64,000 nt of DNA from JAGPUQ01 sp963708735 (GTDB taxonomy: Bacteria > Pseudomonadota > Gammaproteobacteria > Pseudomonadales > Porticoccaceae), in assembly GCA_963708735.1 (NCBI GenBank), contig CAVPTW010000014.1, positions 1 to 64,000 on the forward strand, given 5' to 3'. The notes below the pieces were generated by a model, which did no database searches, was not told the DNA's origin, and worked only from the letters and a program-made list of their open reading frames with translations. Made by a program: the position numbers and the translations under genes. Each line of letters starts with the position of its first letter. Within the stretch, counting starts at the first letter, position 1. This document shows, piece after piece, positions 8,917 through 17,400 of the stretch.

Positions 8917-10125
8917 TCAGACCATCCCGGCGGCAGCGCGCATCACCAGCCGTTTGAGCGGTTCGGCACGCTGGAAAAACGCCATGCCGGCAGCACGCGC
9001 AAGGGCGCTGGACAGATCCTCGCGGCCGAACAGGGTCTTGAACCCCCGCATCGCGGCCAGCATGGCGAGATTCTCCGGTCGGCGCCGGCGCTGGTAGCAC
9101 GCCAGCGCGCCGGCATCGGCGACGCCCAGGCCGCGCTGCCGCGCGCGCGCCACTTCGTCCGCCAGCACTTCGGCATCGGCGAACCCGAGATTGACTCCCT
9201 GTCCGGCGAGCGGATGGATGGCGTGCGCGGCATCGCCAAGCAGGGCAATTCCCCGCATCACATAGCTGTCGGCGTGATGCTGACCCAGAGGTATCAGCGC
9301 GCGCTCGCCGTGCAGGGAGATCGCGCCCAGCGCGCGCTCGCTGGCAATTTCCAGCTCGCGACACAGGGCGTCGTCGGGCAGCGCGTGCAGGCGCTCCGCC
9401 ACGGCCTGTTCCTGGGACCAGACGATGGCCACGAAACGGGTGTCGCCGTCCTCGTCATGGAGCGGCAAAAACGCCAGGGGACCGGTGGGAGCAAACCACT
9501 GCCGGGCGCAGTGGCCGTGCTCGCGCTCGGTGCGCAACACCGCGACCAGCGCCATCTGGCCGGGATCCCAGCGCCGGGAAGTGAACCCGAAACGCTCGCG
9601 CAGCGGCGAGCGCGGTCCATCCGCCGCCACCAGCAGGGACGCACGCATCCGCTCTTGGTTCAGTTCGGCCACGCATCCGCCATCGGCCAGGCGGTGGATC
9701 CGCGCCAGGGTCTGCGGACACAGAAAGCGGATATTGGGCTGCGCGCGCACCGCCGCGCCGAGCGCCGCCACCAGCGCCGGTTGCGCGACAATGTGCCCCA
9801 AGCGGGACTCGTGAATCTCGGCGCAGTCAAAGCTGACGTGGCCGGCACTGGCGCGATCCCAGACCGCCATGGACCGATAGGGACACGCGCGCCGGGCGAG
9901 CGCCTCGGGCCAGGCGCCGATCCGCTCAAGCAGACGCCGGCTGCGTTCGTTGAGGGCCAGCGCACGGCTGTCCAGCGCGCGGGTATCGGCCAGCACCGGG
10001 GGTGGCTGCGACTCCACCAGCGTGATCGCAAGCTCCGCGCCCACCGGTCCACGGGCAAGCGCGAGCGCAAAGGCGGCGCCCACCGGGCCCGCCCCCACGA
10101 TCAGGACATCAGCGTCGCGCATCAT
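8917..10125 (-). CDS. ubiI: Ubiquinone biosynthesis FAD-dependent hydroxylase (UbiI/VisC type)
   Basis: A 402-residue flavoprotein monooxygenase of the UbiH/UbiF/UbiI family, which hydroxylates the aromatic ring of ubiquinone precursors. The Rossmann motif GAGPVG is at residues 11-16 and the second FAD motif GDAAHAIHPLAGQGVNLG near residue 295. It follows ubiH with a 17-base overlap, so the two are translationally coupled. The order ygfB-pepP-ubiH-ubiI is the standard gammaproteobacterial arrangement. The exact ring position (C5 versus C1/C6) cannot be read from sequence; UbiI is chosen from this synteny. Confidence 0.88.
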   Translation of the reverse strand: MMRDADVLIVGAGPVGAAFALALARGPVGAELAITLVESQPPPVLADTRALDSRALALNERSRRLLERIGAWPEALARRACPYRSMAVWDRASAGHVSFDCAEIHESRLGHIVAQPALVAALGAAVRAQPNIRFLCPQTLARIHRLADGGCVAELNQERMRASLLVAADGPRSPLRERFGFTSRRWDPGQMALVAVLRTEREHGHCARQWFAPTGPLAFLPLHDEDGDTRFVAIVWSQEQAVAERLHALPDDALCRELEIASERALGAISLHGERALIPLGQHHADSYVMRGIALLGDAAHAIHPLAGQGVNLGFADAEVLADEVARARQRGLGVADAGALACYQRRRRPENLAMLAAMRGFKTLFGREDLSSALARAAGMAFFQRAEPLKRLVMRAAAGMV

Positions 10126-11350
10126 TGTCGACTACCTGGGCGGCGGGCACCGCGAGACCGGCACCGAAATCCACCAGCGCGCGCCGCAGCGGCGGACAGA
10201 GGCCGAGCGCCGTGAGTCCGAGATTGCGGCCCAGAGCCAGAACCGGTGCGCGGCTGGCGAACAGCGCCGGCAGCTGCTCGCTGAATTGGAGCGTGCGCCA
10301 CTGGTCGGGCTCCCGCGCCTGGGCGTAGCCGGCGAGCACGCCGAGGTCGCCCGGGTCGCGACCGGCCCGGGCGCCCGCGCGGAGACATTGCGCCAACGCC
10401 GCCAGATCCCGCACCGTGAGATTGAAGCCCTGCCCGGCGACCGGGTGCAGGCTGTGGGCGGCATTGCCCATCAGGACCAGGCGCGAGCGCACCTGTTCGC
10501 GCGCGAGACTGCGTCGCAGCGGAATGCGTTGCGGCGCGCCCATGCCGAGAATGGCACCGGCGCGGTGACCGAATGCGGTCTGGAGCTCGGCGAGCCGTGC
10601 GGATTCATCCGCTACCGCGAGCACCGCGGCTCGCTCCGGCGGCAACACCCAGACCAGGGAAGCGCGCGGCTGGCCATCCCGATCCGGCAGCGGCAGCAGC
10701 GCCATGGGGCCGTCCCGGGTGAAGCGCTCATAGGCGATGCCCCGATGGGGCGCGGCGAGGGTCAGGGTGGCGATCAGGGCGCAATTGCCGTAGTCGCGCG
10801 CAGCGACGTCGATGCCGAATCCCGCCCGCAGCGGCGAGTCCGTCCCGTCGGCGAGCACCAGCAGACGGGTGCGCAACGCGCCGGCGCCGGACGGGATTTC
10901 GAGGTGGTCGCGGCGTGGCACCGGGGTCGCGCTGATGCCCGCTGCGCGGCTGACATTGGGGCAGGCAGCCACCGCGGCGGCGAGCAGTCGCACCAGTTCG
11001 GCGTTCTCGATCACCTGCCCGAAGGGAGCGTCGCCGGGCGCGGGCCCCAGCCGCGCCAGACCCCAGCCGCCGCGCTCGCTCACCTGGATATCCGTTATCG
11101 CGGCCGAACGCGCGGCGATCCCGGGCCACAGACCCAGCGCCGCAAAGACTTCGCGGCTGCTCACCGAGAGCGCCGTGGTCCGTACATCAGCGAATGAATC
11201 GACGTGCGCACGCGCCGCACCGACGCGAAGAGCATCCGCCAGCAGGGCGATGCGCCACTCGGGGCCGGCGCGCGCCAGCACCACAGCCGCGGTCAGCGCC
11301 GTGAGGCCGCCGCCCGCGATCGCGATATCGACATCGGCGCTTGCGGTCAT
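10109..11350 (-). CDS. ubiH: 2-octaprenyl-6-methoxyphenol hydroxylase (UbiH)
   Basis: A 413-residue paralogue of the downstream gene, placed directly after pepP as in E. coli. It has the second FAD motif GNAAHSLHPVAGQGFNL and the DG motif region ADGTDSPLR. The N-terminal dinucleotide motif is unusual: AGGGLTALTAA instead of the common GGGxxGxxxA, so the third Gly is Ala. The order and length still support UbiH, which hydroxylates an intermediate of ubiquinone synthesis at the membrane. Ubiquinone is needed for the bc1 complex encoded at 56.8-59.5 kb. Confidence 0.87.
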   Translation of the reverse strand: MTASADVDIAIAGGGLTALTAAVVLARAGPEWRIALLADALRVGAARAHVDSFADVRTTALSVSSREVFAALGLWPGIAARSAAITDIQVSERGGWGLARLGPAPGDAPFGQVIENAELVRLLAAAVAACPNVSRAAGISATPVPRRDHLEIPSGAGALRTRLLVLADGTDSPLRAGFGIDVAARDYGNCALIATLTLAAPHRGIAYERFTRDGPMALLPLPDRDGQPRASLVWVLPPERAAVLAVADESARLAELQTAFGHRAGAILGMGAPQRIPLRRSLAREQVRSRLVLMGNAAHSLHPVAGQGFNLTVRDLAALAQCLRAGARAGRDPGDLGVLAGYAQAREPDQWRTLQFSEQLPALFASRAPVLALGRNLGLTALGLCPPLRRALVDFGAGLAVPAAQVVDNDARR

Positions 11351-11357
11351 CCGGGTC

Positions 11358-12668
11358 TCAGTCCGCCATCAGCCGCTCGATGTCCGCCACGGTCTTGGGG
11401 ACTCCGGCCGTCAGGATTTCGGGGCCTTTGCGCGTAATGACGACATCGTCCTCGATGCGGATGCCGATGCCGCGCCACTTTTTCGCGACCTTGCGATTGT
11501 CGGGCGCGACATAGATGCCGGGCTCCACGGTCATCACCATGCCGGGTTCGAGCAGACGCCACTCGTTGTCGACCTTGTAGTCGCCCACATCGTGGACATC
11601 CATGCCGAGCCAGTGACCGGCGCGGTGCATGTAAAAATCCGTGTAGGCATTGCGCGCGATCAGGTCATCGACATCGCCCTTCAGCAATCCCAGATCGACC
11701 AGACCCTGGGTGATGATCTTCACCGTGACCCGGTGCGGTTCGTCCCAGTGGTTGCCGGCGCGCGCGACGTCGATGGCGGCGAGTTGGGCCGCGAGCACGA
11801 CTTCGTAGAGCGCCTGCTGCGGCGCCGAAAATTTGCCGCTGACCGGAAAGGTGCGGGTGATATCGGCGGCATAGTGTTCGAGCTCGCAGCCGGCATCGAT
11901 CAGCACCAGATCGCCGTCCTGCAGCGGTGCGCTGTTTTCCACATAGTGCAGCACACAGGCGTTGGCGCCACCGCCGACGATGGAGCCGTAGGCCGGATAG
12001 CGCGCGCCCTCGCTGGCGAAGGTGTGTTCGATCTCCGCCTGCAACTGATACTCGTACAGGCCCGGCCGCGCGGCGCGCATGGCGCGGCAGTGGGCGCGCG
12101 CGGAAATCGCCCCGGCCTTGCGCATCACCTTGAGCTCGGTCGCCGTTTTGAACAGGCGCGCTTCGTGGACCAGATGATCGAGATCGACGAACTCGTCCGG
12201 CGGCACTGCGCCGCTGCGAGCGCGGGCGCGGATGCCGTCGATCCAGTCCAGCAAGCGGGTGTCGAAAGTGCGGTTGCGGCCGAGCGCGTAGTACACGCGG
12301 TCGCGGCCCTCCAGCAGTCCCGGCAGGATTTCGTCGATGTCGTCGATGGGAAAGGCGTCATCGGCGCCGTACAGTTCACGCGCACCCTCGGGGCCGGCGC
12401 GGCGGCCGTCCCAGATCTCACGGCTGCGATCGCGCTCGCGGCAGAACAGGACGAACTGTCCCTGGGGCCGTTTCGGGATCAGCACCAGCACCGCCTCCGG
12501 CTCGGGAAAACCGGTCAGGTAGAAAAAATTGCTGTCCTGCCGATAGGGAAAATACGTGTCCCGGCTGCGCACCTGCGCGGGTGCCGCGGTCAGTATGGCA
12601 ATGCTGTTTTTGCTCATCGTCGCCATCAGGTCGCGGCGGCGGCGGGCGAATTCCTGGGCAGTGATCAT
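11358..12668 (-). CDS. pepP: Xaa-Pro aminopeptidase P
   Basis: A dinuclear-metal aminopeptidase of the pita-bread fold that removes N-terminal residues preceding proline. Metal-ligand regions are visible: LIDAGCELEHYAADITRTF (two Asp), HRAGHWLGMDVHD (His), VEPGIY (Glu) and RIEDDVV (Glu). The ATG at 12668 (MITAQEFARRRRDLM) was chosen because AGGAT lies about 9 bases upstream; the longer reading would use a TTG. It ends 8 bases before ubiH, in the conserved pepP-ubiH-ubiI order. Confidence 0.93.
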   Translation of the reverse strand: MITAQEFARRRRDLMATMSKNSIAILTAAPAQVRSRDTYFPYRQDSNFFYLTGFPEPEAVLVLIPKRPQGQFVLFCRERDRSREIWDGRRAGPEGARELYGADDAFPIDDIDEILPGLLEGRDRVYYALGRNRTFDTRLLDWIDGIRARARSGAVPPDEFVDLDHLVHEARLFKTATELKVMRKAGAISARAHCRAMRAARPGLYEYQLQAEIEHTFASEGARYPAYGSIVGGGANACVLHYVENSAPLQDGDLVLIDAGCELEHYAADITRTFPVSGKFSAPQQALYEVVLAAQLAAIDVARAGNHWDEPHRVTVKIITQGLVDLGLLKGDVDDLIARNAYTDFYMHRAGHWLGMDVHDVGDYKVDNEWRLLEPGMVMTVEPGIYVAPDNRKVAKKWRGIGIRIEDDVVITRKGPEILTAGVPKTVADIERLMAD

Positions 12669-12684
12669 CGGTTGCAATCCTGGG

Positions 12685-13272
12685 CTAGTGCAATTTGACG
12701 TCAGGTCCGGCGTGCTGCTCGCGCAATTCAGCGTCGATCACCAGCACCGCGGCGCGTACATACTCGACCAGTTCGGCGTAATCGCGCTCGTCCTCCTCGG
12801 CTTCATCGAGATCCGCGTCGGCGCGACCGATGGCGGCGAGATCATCCAGCGCCGCGGCGGTGTCCGCGCTCAAGCCACGCGCGCCGCCGCCCTGCCCAAG
12901 CCCGGCCAGAAACCCCTGGCACCAGCAGGCGAGCGCCTGCACGCGCGCGCCCAGGGGCGCGTCGTCCGCTGGCAGAAGCAGTTGGAAACCGTAGTCGAAG
13001 CGCGCCAGATCTTGCGCGGCATCAGCGGCAATTTCGGTGAGGGCGCTGCGTAAAGCTTCCTCGACCACCAAGGTGGCGAGTTCCGCTTCGAGCAGATCCA
13101 GAACCGCGATCGGTGAGCGCATCCCGCCGGCGCTGGCGCCGCACAGCAGACCGTGCCACTCGGCGGGATCCAGAGATACATTCAGGGCCGCGAACGCGGC
13201 GCGCAGGTTCTCGAAACGGGACACGCGATCGACAGGCACAGGGACTGGCGGGCATCCTAGCACGCTGCCCAT
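12685..13272 (-). CDS. ygfB: UPF0149 family protein (YgfB/YecA type)
   Basis: Up to 195 residues, mostly helical, with the UPF0149 pattern: AEWHGLLCGASAGG near the N-terminus and GFLAGLGQGG followed by an acidic EDERDYAELVEYVR segment. It begins the minus-strand pepP-ubiH-ubiI cluster, as in E. coli and Pseudomonas. The molecular function of the family is poorly defined. The start is uncertain: an ATG at 13272 gives an unusual proline-rich leader, and a GTG at 13224 (VSRFENLRAAF) gives the usual family length. Confidence 0.85.
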   Translation of the reverse strand: MGSVLGCPPVPVPVDRVSRFENLRAAFAALNVSLDPAEWHGLLCGASAGGMRSPIAVLDLLEAELATLVVEEALRSALTEIAADAAQDLARFDYGFQLLLPADDAPLGARVQALACWCQGFLAGLGQGGGARGLSADTAAALDDLAAIGRADADLDEAEEDERDYAELVEYVRAAVLVIDAELREQHAGPDVKLH

Positions 13273-13380
13273 AGCGCGACATCCGCCACGCCCGTCCGCC
13301 CACGCCGACAGTCGCAGCAGAGTCGATTGACCGCTTTGGTGCGCGCCACTTATAGTCGCGTGTCAGGAGCCTGAACCGGG

Positions 13381-13596
13381 ATGGTCATGAACGCGCCCTC
13401 CATCGCCGAACTCGAGCACAAGATCGACCGCCTGGCCGCCCTCAGCGCACGCCTGAAAGCCGAAAACGACGTGCTGCGGGAGCGCGAAGCCAGCATGGCG
13501 CGCGAGCGCAGCCAGCTGCTCGAAAAGAACGAAATGGCACGCTCCAGGATCGAAAACATGATCGCACGGCTCAAAGCCCTCTCCCCGGAGTCCTGA
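13381..13596 (+). CDS. Small coiled-coil protein beside zapA (ZapB-like/TIGR02449 type)
   Basis: A 71-residue protein that is almost wholly one predicted coiled coil, with heptad spacing through IAELEHKIDRLAALSARLKA and onward. Small proteins of this kind commonly precede zapA in gammaproteobacteria and are compared to the FtsZ-ring factor ZapB. It ends 5 bases before zapA and is divergent from ygfB. A division-related role is inferred from context and structure only. Confidence 0.8.
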   Translation: MVMNAPSIAELEHKIDRLAALSARLKAENDVLREREASMARERSQLLEKNEMARSRIENMIARLKALSPES

Positions 13597-13601
13597 TTAC
13601 C

Positions 13602-13904
13602 ATGGCCGACGCCAGCGTTTCGACGGTCAGCATCCGGATACTCGACAAGGAATACCAGGTCCATTGCCCACCCGAGCAGCAGGAGGCGCTGCTGAGCGCC
13701 GCCCACGGGCTCGACCTGCGCATGCGCGAAATCCGCCGCTCCGGCAATGTCATCGGCCTCGAACGCATCGCCGTGATGGCCGCGCTGAACCTTTCCTACG
13801 AGCTGATGCAGGCTCAGCACCATGCGGGCCGCAGTGCCGTCGCCAGCACAGACCTGGACCGCCTCGACGCCAAACTGACCCAGGCCATTCTCGCCCTGGA
13901 ATAG
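13602..13904 (+). CDS. zapA: Cell division protein ZapA
   Basis: A 100-residue ZapA family protein, which cross-links FtsZ protofilaments at the division ring. It has the characteristic N-terminal VSIRILDKEYQVHCPPEQQE segment with conserved LDKEY, a central ALLSAAHGLDLRMREIR helix and a long C-terminal helix. It forms a short plus-strand operon with the upstream coiled-coil gene, divergent from ygfB-pepP. 6S RNA often follows zapA in this class, but no convincing 6S sequence was seen here. Confidence 0.9.
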   Translation: MADASVSTVSIRILDKEYQVHCPPEQQEALLSAAHGLDLRMREIRRSGNVIGLERIAVMAALNLSYELMQAQHHAGRSAVASTDLDRLDAKLTQAILALE

Positions 13905-14195
13905 CCGGGCAATACGGCCTTCTGCCCGACACCTGCGTTTTGCCCGAGCGTTTTTCCCTTCGCCAGGCCCGTTTTCCCTTCGGCAGGCCCGTTTTCCCTT
14001 CGCCAGGCCAAAGTCGCAGCGGACCGCCGGCGTGAGGCGCACGGCGACCGACACCTATCCAGTCGATAGGCCGGTGGGTATCAGATGCAACAGACGGCCG
14101 CCGCAGCAGGCTTTCAGCAGCCCACCAACGTCAAGATCAGGAGGTTTTTGTCGGCGCGGCGCCGGGGAACGACAGCGCCCGGCGCGTGGCAGTGC
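13905..14195. other. Gene-free region downstream of zapA
   Basis: No coding sequence is supported. It contains a triple 20-base tandem repeat (13949-14009) and a short hairpin, CCTATC/GATAGG with a 5-base loop, at 14054-14070. This is the usual location of the 6S RNA gene in gammaproteobacteria, but neither its conserved ends nor its long rod-like pairing could be recognised by eye. Confidence 0.5.
13949..14009. repeat. Three tandem copies of a 20-base unit
   Basis: The unit CGTTTTCCCTTCGCCAGGCC occurs three times in direct succession (13949-13969 with one extra T, 13970-13989 with C to G at one position, 13990-14009). It is outside any supported coding region. The copies are almost identical, so the array is recent or conserved. 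Function unknown. Confidence 0.9.
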
Positions 14196-14300
14196 TCAGA
14201 TCAGATTGGAGATTACGACGGTGAAAAACACGCCATACACGAGCAGGCAGAACCCCGTGACAACCGTTTCGCCGCAGATTTTGTCTTTGATTACGTCCAT
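14196..14300 (-). CDS. Candidate 34-residue single-pass membrane peptide
   Basis: A short minus-strand frame with ATG at 14300 and TGA at 14198-14196. It encodes MDVIKDKICGETVVTGFCLL followed by VYGVFFTVVISNLI. Residues 13-34 are a strong hydrophobic segment after a short charged N-terminus (Asp, Lys, Asp, Lys, Glu), as in small regulatory membrane peptides. A good Shine-Dalgarno (CGGGAG, 7-8 bases before the ATG) lies inside an inverted repeat, and the upstream DNA is AT-rich, which fits a dedicated promoter. I recognise no family. It lies downstream of, and on the same strand as, the GH94 membrane protein gene, with 116 bases between them. Coding status is inferred from the start context and hydropathy only. 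Confidence 0.55.
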   Translation of the reverse strand: MDVIKDKICGETVVTGFCLLVYGVFFTVVISNLI

Positions 14301-14400
14301 AACATAACTCCCGGTGTACTGTACAGGAGTTATTGTAACAGTCTTCAAAGTATCATTTTAATAATTTTGCATTTCTTTTAGTTATGTCATTCAGTCTGTC
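14301..14400 (-). promoter_or_regulatory. AT-rich leader with hyphenated dyad upstream of the 34-residue frame
   Basis: The octamer ATAACTCC (14304-14311) is matched by GGAGTTAT (14326-14333), with the near-palindrome TGTACTGTACA (14315-14325) between them. On the minus strand the right arm of the dyad includes the Shine-Dalgarno of the small frame, so a transcript covering both arms could mask it. A possible -10 (TACAAT, complement of 14333-14338) overlaps the other arm, so the dyad could instead be a repressor site. The 60 bases further upstream are conspicuously AT-rich for this genome. Confidence 0.5.
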
Positions 14401-14416
14401 AGAAGCATGGCATTCT

Positions 14417-17400
14417 TCACTCCCTTCCCTCGGTTAGAGGCTCGCCCCGCACCCTGATCTCGTAGATCTCCAGGCCGCCTGAAGGCGCGGAAACCCGGGT
14501 GGCAACCCCGTCGCGCAGCTCGATGCCCAGCAGTCCGTAGGCCGCCCAGAGCATCCGGGCCGCCGCGCCGGTGTACCAACTCCAGCCGCCGCGGCCTTCG
14601 CGGCCCGGACCGCTGTAAATATCCGCCGGCTGCTGATGGGGTGCCAGGCCATAACAGGCTGCCAGCTCCGGAACATCCCGGCCCAGGGGTGAAATTTTCT
14701 GCCACAGCCGGAACGCCTCGGCGCGCAGGTGAGTGGCGTCCGTTACGTTGTCGGCGTCCCAGGCCAGCGCCGTCAGGGCGTCCACCAGCCAGGATGCGCC
14801 GTGGGAATACTGGCCGCCGTTCTCGCGCACGCCGGCTGGATAGAGGGCAATGCGGCCGGGCCAGGGTAGCGAATGCTCATCGAACGCCGGCGTCTGGACG
14901 CGCACCAGATGTTCGCCTTCAAGCTGCGTCAGATCGGCGCGCAATGCGGCGAGCGCATCGGCGGCGGCCACGGCCCCGGACAGCGCCGGCCAGGCCGCCG
15001 TGAGGGCGTTGGCGTGGAGCAGTTCGGTACCGTCGTCGGCGATGGCGCGCACATAGCGTTCGCTGCGGCGCATCGCCGCCAGCGCCGCACGCAAGCGGAC
15101 GGCTTCAGCGCGCCAGCGGGCAGCGGTTGCCGCGTCGCCACGGCGGTGCGCCAGCGCGTCCCAGTCGAGCAGCACCCGGTGCAGGAAAAAACCGAGCCAC
15201 ACACTTTCGCCACGGCCGCGATGGCCGATGCGGTCGAGGGCATCGTTCCAGTCACCACTGCCGATCAGCGGCAAGCCGTGGCGGCCGCGCCGCGCCAGGG
15301 TGTAGTCGATGGCGCGGCGACAATGTTCGTGGAGCGCGACGCGCTCGGCGCTCGGACGCGGCGCAAAGCCAATGCCATCGGCGCCGTAGGGGATGGGCTC
15401 GCCTTCGAGGAAGGGCGTCGCTTCCGCCAGGATGCCGGTGTCGCCAGTGGCGGCAATGTACCGGGCGGTGATGTAGGGCAACCACAGCTGCGGGTCGGAC
15501 GCCCTGGTGCGGGCACCGAAGCCAGTGCCGTCCGTGGGCGTCGGGTGCCACCAGTGCAGCACGTCACCTTCCTGAAACTGCTGGCTCGCGTGGCGCAGAA
15601 TCTGCTCCCGCGCCAGCTTCGGATCGATCAGCAACAGCGGCAACACATCCTGCAACTGATCGCGGAAACCGTAGGCACCCGAGCGCTGCTCCGGACCGCA
15701 GCGTCCCCACAGCCGCGCATTCAGCACCTGGTACGGCAGCCAGATATTGACGAGGCGGTCGAAGTCCTTGCGATTGGTTTCGACGCGCAACTCGCCGAGG
15801 CGGCGGCGCCAGTCCGCCTCGGTTACGGCCAGTGTCGCCTGCGCCGCGGCGGCGTCGCGGTAGCGCGCGGCCAGCGCGCGGGCCGCATCCAGGGTCGGCG
15901 CCTGACCCAGCGCGAAATTCACCCACAGCTCACCGCCTGCCGGTACTTCCACTTCGCCCGAGAAAGCCGCGACCCGGCTGCCGTCGTCCACGGCCGCCGG
16001 ATCGCCGGAGCCCAGGCTGACAAAGCACGGCAGCAGACCCGCCGCAGTGCCCGCGAAGCGGCTGCGCACCGTCTCCACCACCGGCTTATCGAGACTGCTC
16101 GCAACAAACGCCCAGCCGGGCGCAAACAGGTTGTCGGGATTGCGGGCATAGACAGCGCCGGGTTCCGTGACGAGTTCGAGCTGCCCCCGACTGTCCGCGG
16201 GCAGTTCTGCCAGCACCCATTCGAAGTAGGCCACCACCCGGCAGCGGCGCGGCGCGCTGCCGCGATTGGCGATGCGCAACAGACGCAGCTGCGCGGATAC
16301 ATCCGGGGGTACGCAGACAGTCAGTTCCAGGTCGAACTCCTTGAGCGCACTGGCAAAGTGTGCCTGACCGGGCGCGAACTCGACCCGATGCGGAATATCG
16401 GTGCGCCGCAGCGGCGCAAAGGTCGGCCCGCCGCAGGTGTCGGTAGCGAGATCGACCACATACAGGGCCTCGCCCGGCAGACGGTGACTGGCGTCGCTCA
16501 AGCGGAACGGGGTGAGCGTGTTTTGCTGGCTGTTGCCGGCGAAGGCAGCGACATATCCGGCGCTGTCCAGTATCGCGCCCTGGCCCAGGGCATTGGCCAT
16601 GAGATGGCTGTAGGGTCGCGGGGCATTGCCATCGACGCCGAGCGTCCAGCCATCCGCGCTGAAATCGTACGCCGGCGGCTCGGCGTCGCGCTGCATGCGG
16701 ACACGGTCGAGGGCACGCTCCAGCACGGCCGCGGACGGCAGCGGTGTACCGAGCCGGCGCGCGATCAGTCGCGCGGCGATCTGGAGGCTGGCCGCGTAGC
16801 CGGTGACAAAACGTACGCTGGCACTGCCCTGGGCCGGAACCGTCACCCCCAAGGTCAAGGACAGCGCGGGGTCGAAGCTGTACAGCAGGCCCTCGTCATC
16901 CGGCGCCCGCGGCGCATCCGGCGCCAGACCGTCCGGACACGCCAGACCGCCGGCACCGACGAAGCGGCCGCGGCTGTCCTCGTAGCCCGCCAGGCGCACA
17001 CCCTGTCCGTCGGTTGCCGCCGCGTGAAAGGCCACCTCGCCCGCGGGCCGGCCATGTATATCCGTCAGCAGACGGCTGTGCGCCAGCAGCGCGGCCAAGG
17101 GCGCCACAAACCGGGTACCGACGTGCAATGCATTGAATTCCGGGTGGCGGGAGGCGGCTTCGGCAGCGCCGAGCGTCAACTCCTGGAAGCTCGTCAGGCG
17201 CAAACGGCGCGGACGGTTGCTGTGGTTTTCAAAGGTGACGGTCCAGCACTCGAGCGGATCATCCGGAGGCACTTCGACGCGCGCAAACGCGGTCAGGTCT
17301 GCCGCGTCGGCGCGGTAGCACAATGCGGTGGTCGAGATCTCGGTCACCCGATGGCGCACCCCGGTACCCGGGCAGGGCTGGCGGGTCAGCGACCAGGGCT

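Noticed and set aside
13350..14054. Minus-strand frame over zapA and the repeat region
   Set aside because: Antisense of zapA and its neighbour; its repeated GLAKGKT segment merely reflects the 20-base DNA repeat.
13905..14195. 6S RNA gene
   Set aside because: Position is right, but no conserved ends, central bubble or long rod-like pairing could be found by eye. A covariance-model search would settle it.
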